The position numbers and the translations under genes are program-made. A stretch of DNA of 64,000 nt from Leishmania infantum JPCM5 (Eukaryota > Euglenozoa > Kinetoplastea > Trypanosomatida > Trypanosomatidae): the NCBI RefSeq assembly GCF_000002875.2, contig NC_009399.2, positions 360,884 to 424,883 of the forward strand, in the 5' to 3' direction. Shown piece after piece: positions 47,507 through 57,443 of the stretch; the first letter of the stretch is position 1, and each line of letters starts with the position of its first letter. The notes below the pieces were generated by a model that was not told where the DNA came from, did not search any database, and worked only from the letters and a program-made list of their open reading frames with translations.

Positions 47507-50500
47507 TTAAGCAACGGGTGCTCTGTCGAATCTTGTGGTGGTGGTGGCTGATTTTGACGAGGGTGAGGAGCTCGTGGATGGGTGGGCGATCCTCTTATGC
47601 GTCTGCAGGTTCCTGTTAGAGGAGACAGGGGAGAGGCCACGATGTGGCAACAGCGGCGGTGGGGAGCTGGATGGCACTAGAGGCGGTAGGGGTCTGAAGG
47701 AGGCAGGCTTGTGCGAGCGCGCTGTCGGCTGCGAGCGGGGCGGTGTGTGCGACCGTACCGCAGGCGATGTAGTGTTGTTGTGGGATCGCAGAGGGTCACC
47801 AGGTCGTTCTGCGGACGCTGCGCCATTCTTCCCACCTCTGTTGCTCACCCCAGCCGCCCGGTGGCGCCCCGGGAGAGGCTGCGACGCTGCAGAGGCTGCC
47901 ACTAAAGGCGTCGTGCCGCGGCGGGAGAGAGGCGTGTGCGCTGGCGTCGGTGAGCCTTTTCGGGAGGGGTGTGCCGACGCCCCGCGATCAGGGCCTGCGA
48001 GTCGCTTCTCTACGCGGTGTCGTACGAGTGCCGGGGGGACTGGGGAGACGGAGCGGACAGGTGGATGTGACCGCAAGGGCGGCGGGCTCGACGCACTGCG
48101 ACCGCGCACGCGCGAAACGAGCGGTGCCGCTGTGCTCTGCGAAGCTGTCAGCAGGTCCCGCACACGTTGACCGTGGATCCACAGCTCCGCCTTGGCCGAT
48201 GTTGGTGGAGACGACACCGGGGCATCAGGGCCAATGTTGTGGCAGCTACCCACATCCGCGGTGTCCTCGCGCGGGTCGGTGGCGGCTTGCAGGGCATCCC
48301 ACGCCGCGACGAGCTCCTTCAAGTGGTTCACAATGCGGGGAAGCTCCTTGGCCACGCGCCGCCGCGCTTTCTCTTCCTGCAGCAGCTGCTTCGCCATGTT
48401 CACCTTCTTATTCAAGAGCCGCTCGCGGCTCGTGGCGCGCATCTCAGCCTCCTCCCGGACAATTTCCTGATAGTTGTGCACCAGCGGCGCGGCTTGCTCG
48501 ATGATATGCAGCCGCAGACGCAAAAACTCAATCTCGTCCGCCGCCTGCTCCCGCACCTGCTGGCACGCGGTCAGGTGGCGCTGAAAGCTGAGGAGCACCT
48601 TGCCAGACGGCGACGATGGTGGTGGTGGTGCAGCGACGGCCGCCGCCTCACGCGCCTCGACAACGCTTGCATTCTCCTCGTTGACCTCATCGCTCCGCTG
48701 CTGCTGTCGTGCCGCGGGGACCGCCGACTCCTCTGACTGGAACGTCTCCAGTAGTTCTTCCTCCATCGCCACGCGTAGCTCCCCGTCCGGTGCCACCGCG
48801 TACGTCTTGTCGCCCGTCGCCGCGTAGTAGGCCTCGTAGACGTCGCGCAGCCGGCCCATTGTCTTCTCTACCAGGATGTCCTGCTGTGTGCTGAGGTGAG
48901 CCTGAAAGGCAGCTCGAGCGCGGCGGACGTAGTCCAGCACCGGCGCGTACGAGGCGGCGCGCAGGACTTGGCGGACAGCTGGCGGCAGGTACAAGCCGCC
49001 GCCCGTCCGGTGCGCATTCTTCTGTTCACGGGCGCTGTCGCTATCATCCACCGCCGCCGATGACGTGAGTCTCGTGCTGCTCTTCAGCGATGGCGGCGGC
49101 GTCGGCATCGCGTGAAGCAGTTCCACGCCGGCTGCAGGGCACGGCTGCTGCTGCTGCTGCGCGGCCACATCCGCCACGTACGCGGCGTGCAGCTGCCTGT
49201 ACCGCGCGACTATCTCCTCCGTCGTTTGCCTGTACGGCTCCGGTTTGAAAGGGGCGAGAGGCGGCGAGCAGATAGAGGTCTTGGCATGCCATGCGACGGC
49301 ACTCTCGTCAGGGCTGTTGCTATGGATAGAGCCACTGGCCTTGCCTTGGCTCTCCGCCTCCTCCTTGCACCGGCGCGGAAGGGAAAAGGGTGACGAGGCC
49401 TTTGGAGAGGGCCTTTGCACAGACATGGCCCGCCACAACACCTCTAGCGTGTCGAGTGCGTGCAGCTCCTCCTGCGCCTCCAGCTGCATGAGACAGTTGT
49501 GCTCGTCGATGCTGCGTACAATGGCCTCGGCTTCGGCTTGAATGCGCGTGAGAGTGAGATCTTGGTGGGTGCCGTATGCAGTTATGCTCGACACGTCCAC
49601 CTCCAGCACCGTCGCGCGCGCCGCCTCGCCCGGTGGCGTGCCAACGGGGCTCCTCACTACCGTCTTGGCGTGAACACCAGCGCCCTTGGCTGCGGCGAGG
49701 ACGCCGGTGGACGACGTCGCTGTCTGTGCGGTGATGCGTGCCTCCGTCGTCACTGTTGTAGAGCTGCGCGTCGGCCACGCCGAACTACCTAGCTCGCCTT
49801 CACCGCCGTGCTTGAGCGGCGCGTGATCGACGTTGCTGTCGCCGCCACTCAAGCTGTACTGTGTGTCGAGGGAGCACGAGGCAGCACACAAGAGCAGCTG
49901 CAGTTCCTCGCGCGTGGCGTCCTGCAGCGAGGTTGTGGGGCGGTTGATAAGAGACGCGATGGCGTCTGCCTCTTCATTGCCACCAGAGCTGCTGCTGCTC
50001 TCTTCGCACTTGTCGCTTGACGGCGCTACCAAGGCTGCAGCGACGCCGGACGTCTTGGGCGATGTCAGCGGCGAGACGAAGCCGGAGGAGCGCGTGGACG
50101 TCGCGCCAACGGCGACAGTTGTCTGCAGCCGTCGATCCACCGCAGATTCCCAATCAAGGCTGACCCGCTTTCCGAGCTCGCTGCTGCCACCTTCCTCCTC
50201 GTTGCTGAGGTACTTGGCACGATACGCCGCACGCAGCACCACCTGCTCCTGCGCGCTGCGGTTGATCATCGCACGCTGCTTGCAAAGCAGCTGCAGCACT
50301 TGCAGCCGATTGTCGGCGAGGCGCTGTAGCCGCCCGAGTTCCGCTTGCAGTTGCCGACGCACGCCTTCGTGAGTGTTGTTGTGAAGCAGGCGACGCAGGG
50401 CATGAGCCGCGGCGATGTGCGCATCGCCACCGCTGAAGTTTGCTCCCTGCTCGCCGTTGCCCTCATCGGCCTCTAAGCCCACGCCGCCTCCCTGATGGGC

Positions 50501-51124
50501 GCGCTCTTGCTGGTGCTGCTCGTCGTCGTTCTCGCCACGCTGCCCCGACGGGCACGAGGCGTTGATGAGTGTGACGAAAGAGGGGAGAGAGAGATACATA
50601 AACTCTTTGCCGCGTGACGGGGAGATGCCTGCTTCCGCATCGCCACCAACGTCGCCGTTGCTCCGCCGAGCGGCCGCCGACTCCGATGCCGTGTCCAGTG
50701 ACCCCGCTTCATCGCCCCTGTTGCTACTCCTGCCTCCGTCGACGGCGAACGGGTGCCGCTGCTGCGTCTGTGCGTAGTGCTCTCTCAGTAGCGACACGAT
50801 CGACGCCACCTCCGGCTGCCGCGGCGCTTCATCCAGCCTCACGGCGAGGTGGCACACGTCCCGCAGCAGTGCGTCGTTCTCCGCAGCCGCGTTGGACTCA
50901 GCGGCCTCCTGCAGGGCGCCGAAGTCGTCGAGAAAGGGCAGGAGAGCACCGAAGAGAAACGCATTCCACTTTTGCTGCCGGTCGCGCGAGGCGATGCCCA
51001 TTCGCTGCCACACCGCGTATACACGCTTGGCGACGGCAGAGAGCTGCTGCACCGCAGGCGCGACGCGCGGGTCCGCTACATCTATCGCGGCATCGATCGC
51101 AGGTGCGGCGGATGCGCGACGCAT
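47507..51124 (-). CDS. MAP65/ASE1/PRC1 family microtubule-bundling protein, 1205 aa
   Basis: This family crosslinks antiparallel microtubules, in other eukaryotes at the spindle midzone. The start is the ATG at 51124 (MRRASAAPAID), the first in frame with non-repeat sequence. The N-terminal dimerisation-type block reads VAKRVYAVWQRMGIASRDRQ (about residues 24-43), equivalent to 'IWELIGIPEDQR' in PRC1. The spectrin-like part is spread along the chain: RQVLRAASYAPVLDYVRRAR then MGRLRDVYEAYYAATGDKTY, and finally RLLNKKVNMAKQLLQEEKAR then RVAKELPRIVNHLKELVAAW (about 890-940), the family's most conserved segment. The basic Ser/Pro/Arg tail of about 250 residues should bind microtubules. Typical members have 550-700 residues; the excess is low-complexity sequence, mostly between about residues 140 and 620. 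Confidence 0.85.
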   Translation of the reverse strand: MRRASAAPAIDAAIDVADPRVAPAVQQLSAVAKRVYAVWQRMGIASRDRQQKWNAFLFGALLPFLDDFGALQEAAESNAAAENDALLRDVCHLAVRLDEAPRQPEVASIVSLLREHYAQTQQRHPFAVDGGRSSNRGDEAGSLDTASESAAARRSNGDVGGDAEAGISPSRGKEFMYLSLPSFVTLINASCPSGQRGENDDEQHQQERAHQGGGVGLEADEGNGEQGANFSGGDAHIAAAHALRRLLHNNTHEGVRRQLQAELGRLQRLADNRLQVLQLLCKQRAMINRSAQEQVVLRAAYRAKYLSNEEEGGSSELGKRVSLDWESAVDRRLQTTVAVGATSTRSSGFVSPLTSPKTSGVAAALVAPSSDKCEESSSSSGGNEEADAIASLINRPTTSLQDATREELQLLLCAASCSLDTQYSLSGGDSNVDHAPLKHGGEGELGSSAWPTRSSTTVTTEARITAQTATSSTGVLAAAKGAGVHAKTVVRSPVGTPPGEAARATVLEVDVSSITAYGTHQDLTLTRIQAEAEAIVRSIDEHNCLMQLEAQEELHALDTLEVLWRAMSVQRPSPKASSPFSLPRRCKEEAESQGKASGSIHSNSPDESAVAWHAKTSICSPPLAPFKPEPYRQTTEEIVARYRQLHAAYVADVAAQQQQQPCPAAGVELLHAMPTPPPSLKSSTRLTSSAAVDDSDSAREQKNAHRTGGGLYLPPAVRQVLRAASYAPVLDYVRRARAAFQAHLSTQQDILVEKTMGRLRDVYEAYYAATGDKTYAVAPDGELRVAMEEELLETFQSEESAVPAARQQQRSDEVNEENASVVEAREAAAVAAPPPPSSPSGKVLLSFQRHLTACQQVREQAADEIEFLRLRLHIIEQAAPLVHNYQEIVREEAEMRATSRERLLNKKVNMAKQLLQEEKARRRVAKELPRIVNHLKELVAAWDALQAATDPREDTADVGSCHNIGPDAPVSSPPTSAKAELWIHGQRVRDLLTASQSTAAPLVSRVRGRSASSPPPLRSHPPVRSVSPVPPALVRHRVEKRLAGPDRGASAHPSRKGSPTPAHTPLSRRGTTPLVAASAASQPLPGRHRAAGVSNRGGKNGAASAERPGDPLRSHNNTTSPAVRSHTPPRSQPTARSHKPASFRPLPPLVPSSSPPPLLPHRGLSPVSSNRNLQTHKRIAHPSTSSSPSSKSATTTTRFDRAPVA

Positions 51125-52360
51125 AGGGTGGGCGGGGGGGGGGCGAATGGTGCACAGGCTGCAGCTCGCGGCTGAGGCGACCCTATTACTTTGCACGCTT
51201 TTCGAGGCGTATCGAGAGAGGGAGGGGGGATGGAGGAGGAGGAGGAGGAGGGGGGGGTGCAGCCGTACAGAAGCGTCTGATATATATGTATGTATGGTTT
51301 GCCCTTTTCTCAAGGAGACAACGGCGTCAGGTCTGTCTGTCGTTGTGCCCCTCTACCGTCGTGCGTCTCTACGGTGGTGGGGGAAGCGTAAGGGGCACTT
51401 ACGCACGGCACGCACGCGGACCTGTACAACGCACGCGCAGCCTGCTCCCGTGGAAGAGCTGCGAAACGAAACAAGTGGCGCAGCGCTTTCCTTGCGTGCC
51501 CCCAAAAAAGACATGCAGAACAGAAGAAGGGTAAGATGAGTAGGTGGTGCTGTGCAGTGGTGCCGCGTGGCGGCGGGGGGCGGTCGTGTAGGGTCCTACC
51601 ACACGCGATCCGCGATACGGAGCGCGGTTAGACGAGGAGGAGGAGGGAGCGAGAGGTGAAAAGGGAAAGACATCGAGTCCGTGGGCGAGAGAAAGGTGTG
51701 TGCGTGGGTGCACACGCTGAAAGGCTGCGCTCATGCAGGAGATGGGCGTCCAGATCCGCAAGCATGTCCACGGCGGTGGGAGTGGTGGTGAGGCGGGTAG
51801 AGAGAGTGAGAGGGGGAGGGGAGGTGATGAAGCCACAGCGAAACATGAGCAACAAAAGGCAGGCAGCTGCAGCAAGAGGGCGGAGGGATGCCCAAGAGGG
51901 CGAAGACTTGGAGACACGCCACTTCGCCCTCCCTCCCCCCAACAATATTTGCGATACCACCGTTATCGTCTCGTTCGTCTTTCAGAGTGAAATGAGGAAA
52001 GAAGCGGCGCTGTGCGTACGGACCCGGACGAGAGGGAGAGGGAGAGAGACAAGCCGGAGAGGGAGGGAGGCAGGTGGGCATATCATCATTGGTGATCGTA
52101 ACGAAAACAGAAAGAATGCACGCGCGAGCACACATGCACACGCACACAAGATGATGACAGAAGATCGTTCGCTCTCTCTCTCACGCGCGCCCGCAAGCGC
52201 GCTTACTTCGTCACTCGGTCATGTCCATGCGCACACGCACTAAAAAAAAAGAAACATGAAAGACAATCAAAACGAGAGCACGTGTGCGCGGTTGCTGTTC
52301 TTCCGTTCCTTGTCCCGAAGCTGTCCGTCTCTCGCTGCCTTCGTCGATGCCCCCCGCTCG
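51125..52360. other. Intergenic region
   Basis: No gene is seen. It holds the predicted splice tract near 51198-51257, further purine blocks at about 51620-51660 and 51795-51830, a CT run at about 52167-52182, and an A9 run at about 52243-52251 just downstream of RPS3. Confidence 0.55.
51198..51257 (-). promoter_or_regulatory. Predicted trans-splice acceptor and polypyrimidine tract for the MAP65-like gene
   Basis: On the coding strand an almost pure pyrimidine tract (51257-51213) is followed by the first AG at 51199-51198, giving a leader of about 73 bases with no upstream ATG. Inferred from composition. Confidence 0.45.
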
Positions 52361-53020
52361 TTACTCAGATGCGGTGATCTGCTTTGGCTCAATGACGGTG
52401 ATGACGTCCGGCAGCGGCTCCGACGGGCCGTTGCGGCCAGTCGAGTCACCGGGCAGCATGATCTTGACCTTGACACCGATGCAGCCGGCGCGCATGTAGC
52501 AGTGGCGGCAGGCGGAGTCGACGAACGACTTGTGAGCCGTACCGGACTTGATCATGTAGCCGTCGCGGAAGGTCATGCTCTTCGCACGCTGGCCCTTGAT
52601 CTTTCCACCGACGGTGACCTCGCAGCCCTTGGCACCAGACTCCATGACGTAGCGGATGATGCCCATGGCGGCGCGGCGTACCTGCAGGTTGCTCAGGAGC
52701 TTGAAGCGAAGGGACTCCACCTGCGCCATCGCAGACAGGCCGCGCACCTCAACGCGCTCAACGTACAGCTGGAGCTTGCCCTCCTTGTAGTTGAAGCGCT
52801 GCTGAATGCAGGCTGTCAGCTCGCGGATGCGGCGGCCGTTCACGCCGAGCACCTCACGGGTCTTCGTCGCCTTGATCACGATCTCCGTGCGGAGCGTCGT
52901 GACATGGTAAGAGACACCGGAGAAGCCCTCTTCGGCCAGCTCGCGCTTGAGAAACTCAAACAGCTCGGCGTAGAACACGCCATCGCGGATGATCATGCGC
53001 TTCTTAGAGAGCGGGCCCAT
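52361..53020 (-). CDS. RPS3: 40S ribosomal protein S3 (uS3), 219 aa
   Basis: This component of the small ribosomal subunit lines the mRNA entry channel. The start is the ATG at 53020 ([20 protein letters not shown]); the frame open upstream does not match the family. The KH domain is clear ([20 protein letters not shown], then [11 protein letters not shown]), and the C-terminal domain is intact ([49 protein letters not shown]). The end, [17 protein letters not shown], is shorter than in human S3 (243 residues), as is usual in protists. The gene is complete. Confidence 0.97.
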
Positions 53021-53025
53021 TTTCT

Positions 53026-53046
53026 CTGCGGGGTGAGAGAGAGAGA
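53026..53046 (-). promoter_or_regulatory. Predicted trans-splice acceptor of RPS3, very short leader
   Basis: The coding strand reads a CT-rich tract, then CGCAG, then AGAAA and the ATG. Use of the AG at 53027-53026 would leave a 5-base leader. Very short leaders are plausible for ribosomal protein mRNAs, but the site is predicted only. Confidence 0.45.
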
Positions 53047-53660
53047 TGCTTCCCAGAAGAACAGCGTCACTGCTCGGCGGCAGCGCACCGGATGATGTAT
53101 CAGTGCAGTGGCGTGCATGTGCGCAAGGCCATGGAAAGAGATAAAGAGGGAGGGTGGTAGGGAAGTGATGAGCGGATGGGTGTTGCACAGAAGGGAGGCA
53201 TGCCTCCATGAGGCATGTCACCCTCACCACAGTGTACTTGCCGATCCGTGCCAGTCTGCCCAGATCTAACCTGGCAGAGACAGACACCGAGAATGACGCG
53301 GCCGGCACTCACGGGGAGGTGAGGAACCAGAGAGGGGGCATCGCAAGACGGTGAGGGTGGTGACCTCCAATATCGACAAAAGAACCACAGGCGATGTCTT
53401 TCTCGTCTCCACAACACGTGCGTATGTGCGTGCGCGTGCTTGTGTGTGCCCCCCCCTCTCTCTCCCTCTCCCCCCGTGTGCCATGGCAGGTGGACGTCGT
53501 GCCACGAGACAGAACATCAGCCAAAAAGACAAAGGAATCGTGCCTAAAGCGTGCCGGTGTGATGATGATCATGGGGGAGGCTAACAAGTCTGCACGCGTA
53601 CGCCGAGCGGGGTGACGTTACCTTCGTCTGTGGCGAGGAAGTGGTGCGCACATCACACAT

Positions 53661-54941
53661 CTATGTGTATAATATACTCGGAAGAGAAAGACGACCGACG
53701 AAGGCGGGGGCGGGGTCACGACTGGCCGCATTCCTGGCCGTCACGCGCGCCATCTTGCACACCTTGACGCAGCCCTTCACGGCCAAATTTGCCGAGGAAG
53801 AGGAGAAAGCGAGATGGACGCTGTGGGCGGAGATGTGGAGGTGACTGCTGAACTTCGTGAAGGCTGCCTCCATGGGCACACCCACACCGACCGGGGTGAT
53901 GGCGGCGCAGAGCAGAGAAGCGGTGCCCTTCCGCAGAGCGGCAAGCGGGCGCACATCTGGTGGAGTGGCACTCGCGACAGGCAGCGCCTGTGCTCCAAAG
54001 GGCAATCGGTGTCATCTTGATGACGGACATCGCGATGGCTTTCGCCAGTGCACGGTCAGCTGCCCAGTTCCACAAGATCGATGCCACTCGCCAACGACAC
54101 CAGAAAGGCATACTAGCAGTATGCCAGCGTAAAGTTCAGCTCCACACGCATGAGCACGGCTAGGATCGAAATGCATAGCTGGTATGCTATGTGGAAGGTG
54201 GCCGGGCCCAGCACGGCTGGGGGAGGGGCAAGGACGTTCTACATCGCATAGAAGACCGCTGGAGGGCATGCACGGACGCCTTCCAGAAGAGCTGGCAGCG
54301 AATTTGCGCTTGAAGGGGCGACAGCGAGAACGTATTTGCTGACTCGGCCGTCTCGCCATCCCTGCGCGCATCCGCATTTACCTGCGCTGCTTCCTTTGTA
54401 GCTGCCGTGGCCGAGTTCGCCAACGCACGTTCCTCTAGTCCAGATCGGCCCGTCACCGCCACCAAGACACTCGCCCTCGACTTCACGACGGCGACACTGC
54501 CCGGAGTGTGCAAGCCGATAAAGACAGCGTCGCTACCGCTTTTCGGCGCAGCCGGGCTCCTCATCGTTCTGATCGTGAGAAGGCTTGACAGCAAGCAACA
54601 CGCGTTCCGCGTCTTCAGCGGTGTCTAGTTCGTCGCCGAAGTTCTTCGGGCCTGAGCCCTCCACTGCGCAGGGGCAGGAGTGTATGCCATCCTACAAGAG
54701 TGACACCAGCCGCTTCCGTAGCTCCACCGTGGCTAGCGTGTGCGCGGCATCAAATCTATTTAATCGGGATGCTGCCGACGCCGGCTCGCCAATACCACTG
54801 CTGCTGTGACGCCCTTCTTGCTGCACATAGACGCCTTAGGTGGTGGGTGCCGCACTCCGCACCGACAAGGGGATCGAAGCGATGAAGGCGAAGCTGCTGG
54901 CATGGTGGGAAGGGCTTGGCGCGTACGTCGGCCTCGTGCAT
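53661..54941 (-). pseudogene. Multi-frame coding remnant, family unknown
   Basis: Coding-like peptides occur one after another in different minus frames, separated by stops. Examples in order are GPKNFGDELDTAEDAERVLL (about 54655-54595), TGRSGLEERALANSATAATK (about 54460-54400), QLCISILAVLMRVELNFTLA (about 54180-54125), AIAMSVIKMTPIALWSTGAA (about 54040-53980) and PMEAAFTKFSSHLHISAHSV (about 53880-53820). This fits decay of a membrane-containing protein gene, and GC-biased codon use is still visible. Chance open frames in GC-rich DNA remain possible, because such DNA gives long random frames. No family is assigned. Confidence 0.35.
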
Positions 54942-55592
54942 GCTCTTCGTAGTGCGTTGACACCCTCCGCTGGCTGCCCTCTCTGACAGAAATGAAGCGG
55001 CGAAGAGACTCGCGCAGCAGACACGGCTGCGAAACCACTCAAAACATCACCAACAACGGTAGAGATGGGTGGGGAGGGGTGAGAGGCTTCCGGTGCACGT
55101 GCGCCCGTGCTGACGTCTGCGTATGCATGCATGGATGGAACTCATCGAGAGGGGAGGGGGGGGGGGCAGAATACGAGCGACTCGCACGCACGGAGGGAAG
55201 GGGAGGTGAAGGGGTGCGTCACGGTTTTTCATGGACGCAACGCGACGACAATATGTAGCTAAAGCGCGCACATATCGCGTGTGAGCAGAGGGCGCCGAGG
55301 TTGCCGCTTGCTCACTTGCAAAGAGCGGATCTCTTGTGGCTGCACCACCTTCGCCACGTGCGTGTGTGTTTGTGTGGGTGTGGGCGGCTCTTCACCACCT
55401 CTCCACATATCCACTCCACCGTCCGCGAGTCATCATGACTAACCATACGTATGTGCCTCTCCCTCCTCCCTTCCCGCTGGTTCGCTCGGCGAGTTTGAAG
55501 GCCGCCCACACATACACACACACACACACATACACATACACATATGTGTAAGTGTATGCATCAACAGAGGATAACACCCATGTGCAGGCTCG

Positions 55593-56531
55593 CTAGTGCT
55601 TGAGTTCTTCGTCCTCTGGGCAGTACACTTGACACCGCTTTAGACGCTTGAGAACGGCATCGATGTCGGTGTCGTCATCGACGGCCTTGCCGCGTGACGG
55701 GGTGGGCGTCAGAAAGCTGTTGTGCGCCTCCGAGGTGGAGGTGGACCAGCTGTGGCGGGGATGGGCAGCACCAACGTCAGACGCGGCTGCCGCCACCGCA
55801 CCTGTCGATGGGGCCTTCAGTGCGCCTGAGGAGGAGATGCTCGGCTCGTGCTGCGTAGTCGGAGGCGGAGATGACGAGCTCGTACCCGGAGGTGCGTTGC
55901 TCTTGGCTGCATGTGCTCCTAAGACTGGCTTGCGAAAGATTCGCCAGCTCCACAAGCCGCCATCTACTTTCTTCGATGCTGCCTCACTTGCGGTTCGCCA
56001 AGCTACAGCTTCGTTCGGGGCCGCCTCGTGGGCGTGCAGCCCGGACCTGCTGAAGCGTTGTTCCTCCTCTTGCTGACTATGCTTCGCCTCCTTCGCTGTG
56101 GACTTCTCCCGGTCCGACGCCGCCAGCTGCTCCTCGATCGTTGGCATATCCTCCATCTTGTTTGGGTACCCGGGGTGCCACCGACGCAGCACCACGCTAG
56201 GGGAGCAGTCGAATACGTCCTTGCCAAGCCGCACATTCACGTCGTTGTGCATCTCACAAACGTATCGTGAGACGGTGAGCTTGTCGCGCACGTCTGGCGG
56301 GTGGTCGCGCACGTACTCCCGCATGTGGTAGGCACACCAGCTGCACGCGTACACGTGCGCCCACGACTCAATAAAGTTCTTCATCGCAGTCTGCTGCACG
56401 GCGGACGGCTTGTACGGGTAGACGGCAGCCGAGGAGTGGAGGATGTTCCATCCCGACATGCCCAACTCCAGTGGCGTCGGGCACGCACCAGGGATGGTGG
56501 TGAGGCGCTCGTGTACGTCGTCGTCCGACAT
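55593..56531 (-). CDS. ERV1: Erv1/ALR-type FAD sulfhydryl oxidase, kinetoplastid form, 312 aa
   Basis: Erv1 passes electrons from cysteines of imported proteins to cytochrome c in the mitochondrial intermembrane space. The start is the ATG at 56531. The catalytic domain is N-terminal: GMSGWNILHSSAAVYPY, active-site pair C63-S-W-C66 (YACSWCAYHMREYV), and the FAD-binding CEMHNDVNVRLGKDVFDCS. A lone Cys17 precedes it. A long, Ser/Ala-rich kinetoplastid-specific C-terminal extension ends in C300-QVY-C304, a likely shuttle pair. In yeast and humans the shuttle CxxC is N-terminal instead. Trypanosomatids are known to lack a clear Mia40, so this enzyme may oxidise substrates directly. Confidence 0.93.
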   Translation of the reverse strand: MSDDDVHERLTTIPGACPTPLELGMSGWNILHSSAAVYPYKPSAVQQTAMKNFIESWAHVYACSWCAYHMREYVRDHPPDVRDKLTVSRYVCEMHNDVNVRLGKDVFDCSPSVVLRRWHPGYPNKMEDMPTIEEQLAASDREKSTAKEAKHSQQEEEQRFSRSGLHAHEAAPNEAVAWRTASEAASKKVDGGLWSWRIFRKPVLGAHAAKSNAPPGTSSSSPPPTTQHEPSISSSGALKAPSTGAVAAAASDVGAAHPRHSWSTSTSEAHNSFLTPTPSRGKAVDDDTDIDAVLKRLKRCQVYCPEDEELKH

Positions 56532-56862
56532 GGATGATTCGTACGGAGCGAGAGAGAGCGAGAATGGATCTTGGCTATGACGACGGGCACCGCTTGTTGG
56601 TGCGTGTGCGTGGTCTTAATGAGGGTAATAAGGAGATTGTGGGGCTCGGTGAGCGAGCAGGGAGGGAGGGGGAAGGGACGGCGATTGGTGAAAAGGGTGA
56701 GAGATGTGGATGCGTATGGTGCGCTCTTGTGCTTAGAGAGAGGCGAAGGGAGGCGAGCACAGCGAGGTACAAGCAACGCTGAAAACAATGAGGAGTGAGC
56801 GGGCCAGGTGAGGTGAAGGGAGCCAACCAAAACAGCGACACCGGGAAGCAAAACAGACGCGC

Positions 56863-56905
56863 ACGCACACGCACACGCACACGCACACGCACACGCACAC
56901 GCACA
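56863..56905. repeat. ACGCAC hexanucleotide array
   Basis: About seven tandem copies of a six-base unit (CGCACA in another phase) with little variation, running into a CA tail. Confidence 0.85.
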
Positions 56906-57039
56906 CACATACATATTCATCTCTGCTGCCCACACTGCTTATGTGCGCTTCTCTTCTACGTTTACGGGTTGTATTATCCCATCCCAATCACGGGCGCGAC
57001 ACGCGTTGATCGCTGAGTTGAGGAAGAATCAGCACACAC

Positions 57040-57240
57040 ACAAAAGACCTATACACGCATACATGTACACATATACACTTATACGTACATATGAATGTAT
57101 ATGTATGGGCGTATATATATATGTGTGTAGTAGGTACACACACACACCCATATACATATGTGTGTATATATATATATGTATACACTGTATACGCACATAT
57201 ATATATATATATATGAATATATATAGGTATATATACCTAC
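57040..57240. repeat. AT-dinucleotide island with palindromes
   Basis: Alternating TA/TG/CA sequence about 200 bases long. It includes (AT)n at about 57164-57178 and 57197-57214 and a perfect 16-base palindrome TAGGTATATATACCTA at 57224-57239. Composition contrasts sharply with the rest of the window. Confidence 0.85.
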
Positions 57241-57443
57241 GTACATGCACGCACTGCACCCACGCGGAGCCGATCCAGTAGACGAATGAGGGGGAGGGGG
57301 AGGGTAGAGAACAGCTGTTCACGGACACCCACGCACGGACATAGGATGCTTACAGAGCCCTTGCGCGTGCACCTCTCCCTCTCACACTCACACACACACA
57401 CCACGCCTTGGCTTTTGGCACCTTTCACTATCAACATGAAGTC

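Larger units (their letters stand above)
53021..55592. other. Intergenic region with a retroposon-tail-like segment and a coding remnant
   Basis: It contains the RPS3 splice tract, a segment similar to the tail of the dispersed repeat (53394-53432), a multi-frame coding remnant (53661-54941, listed separately), an 11-base G run at about 55157-55167, and a CA/TA repeat at about 55509-55550. No intact gene is supported. Confidence 0.5.
56532..57443. other. Intergenic region
   Basis: No gene is seen. It is notable for an ACGCAC hexamer array (56863-56905), an AT-dinucleotide island (about 57040-57240), a G-rich block at about 57287-57305 and a CA run at about 57386-57401. Purine-rich sequence at about 56658-56680 is a candidate polypyrimidine tract for ERV1. 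Confidence 0.6.
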
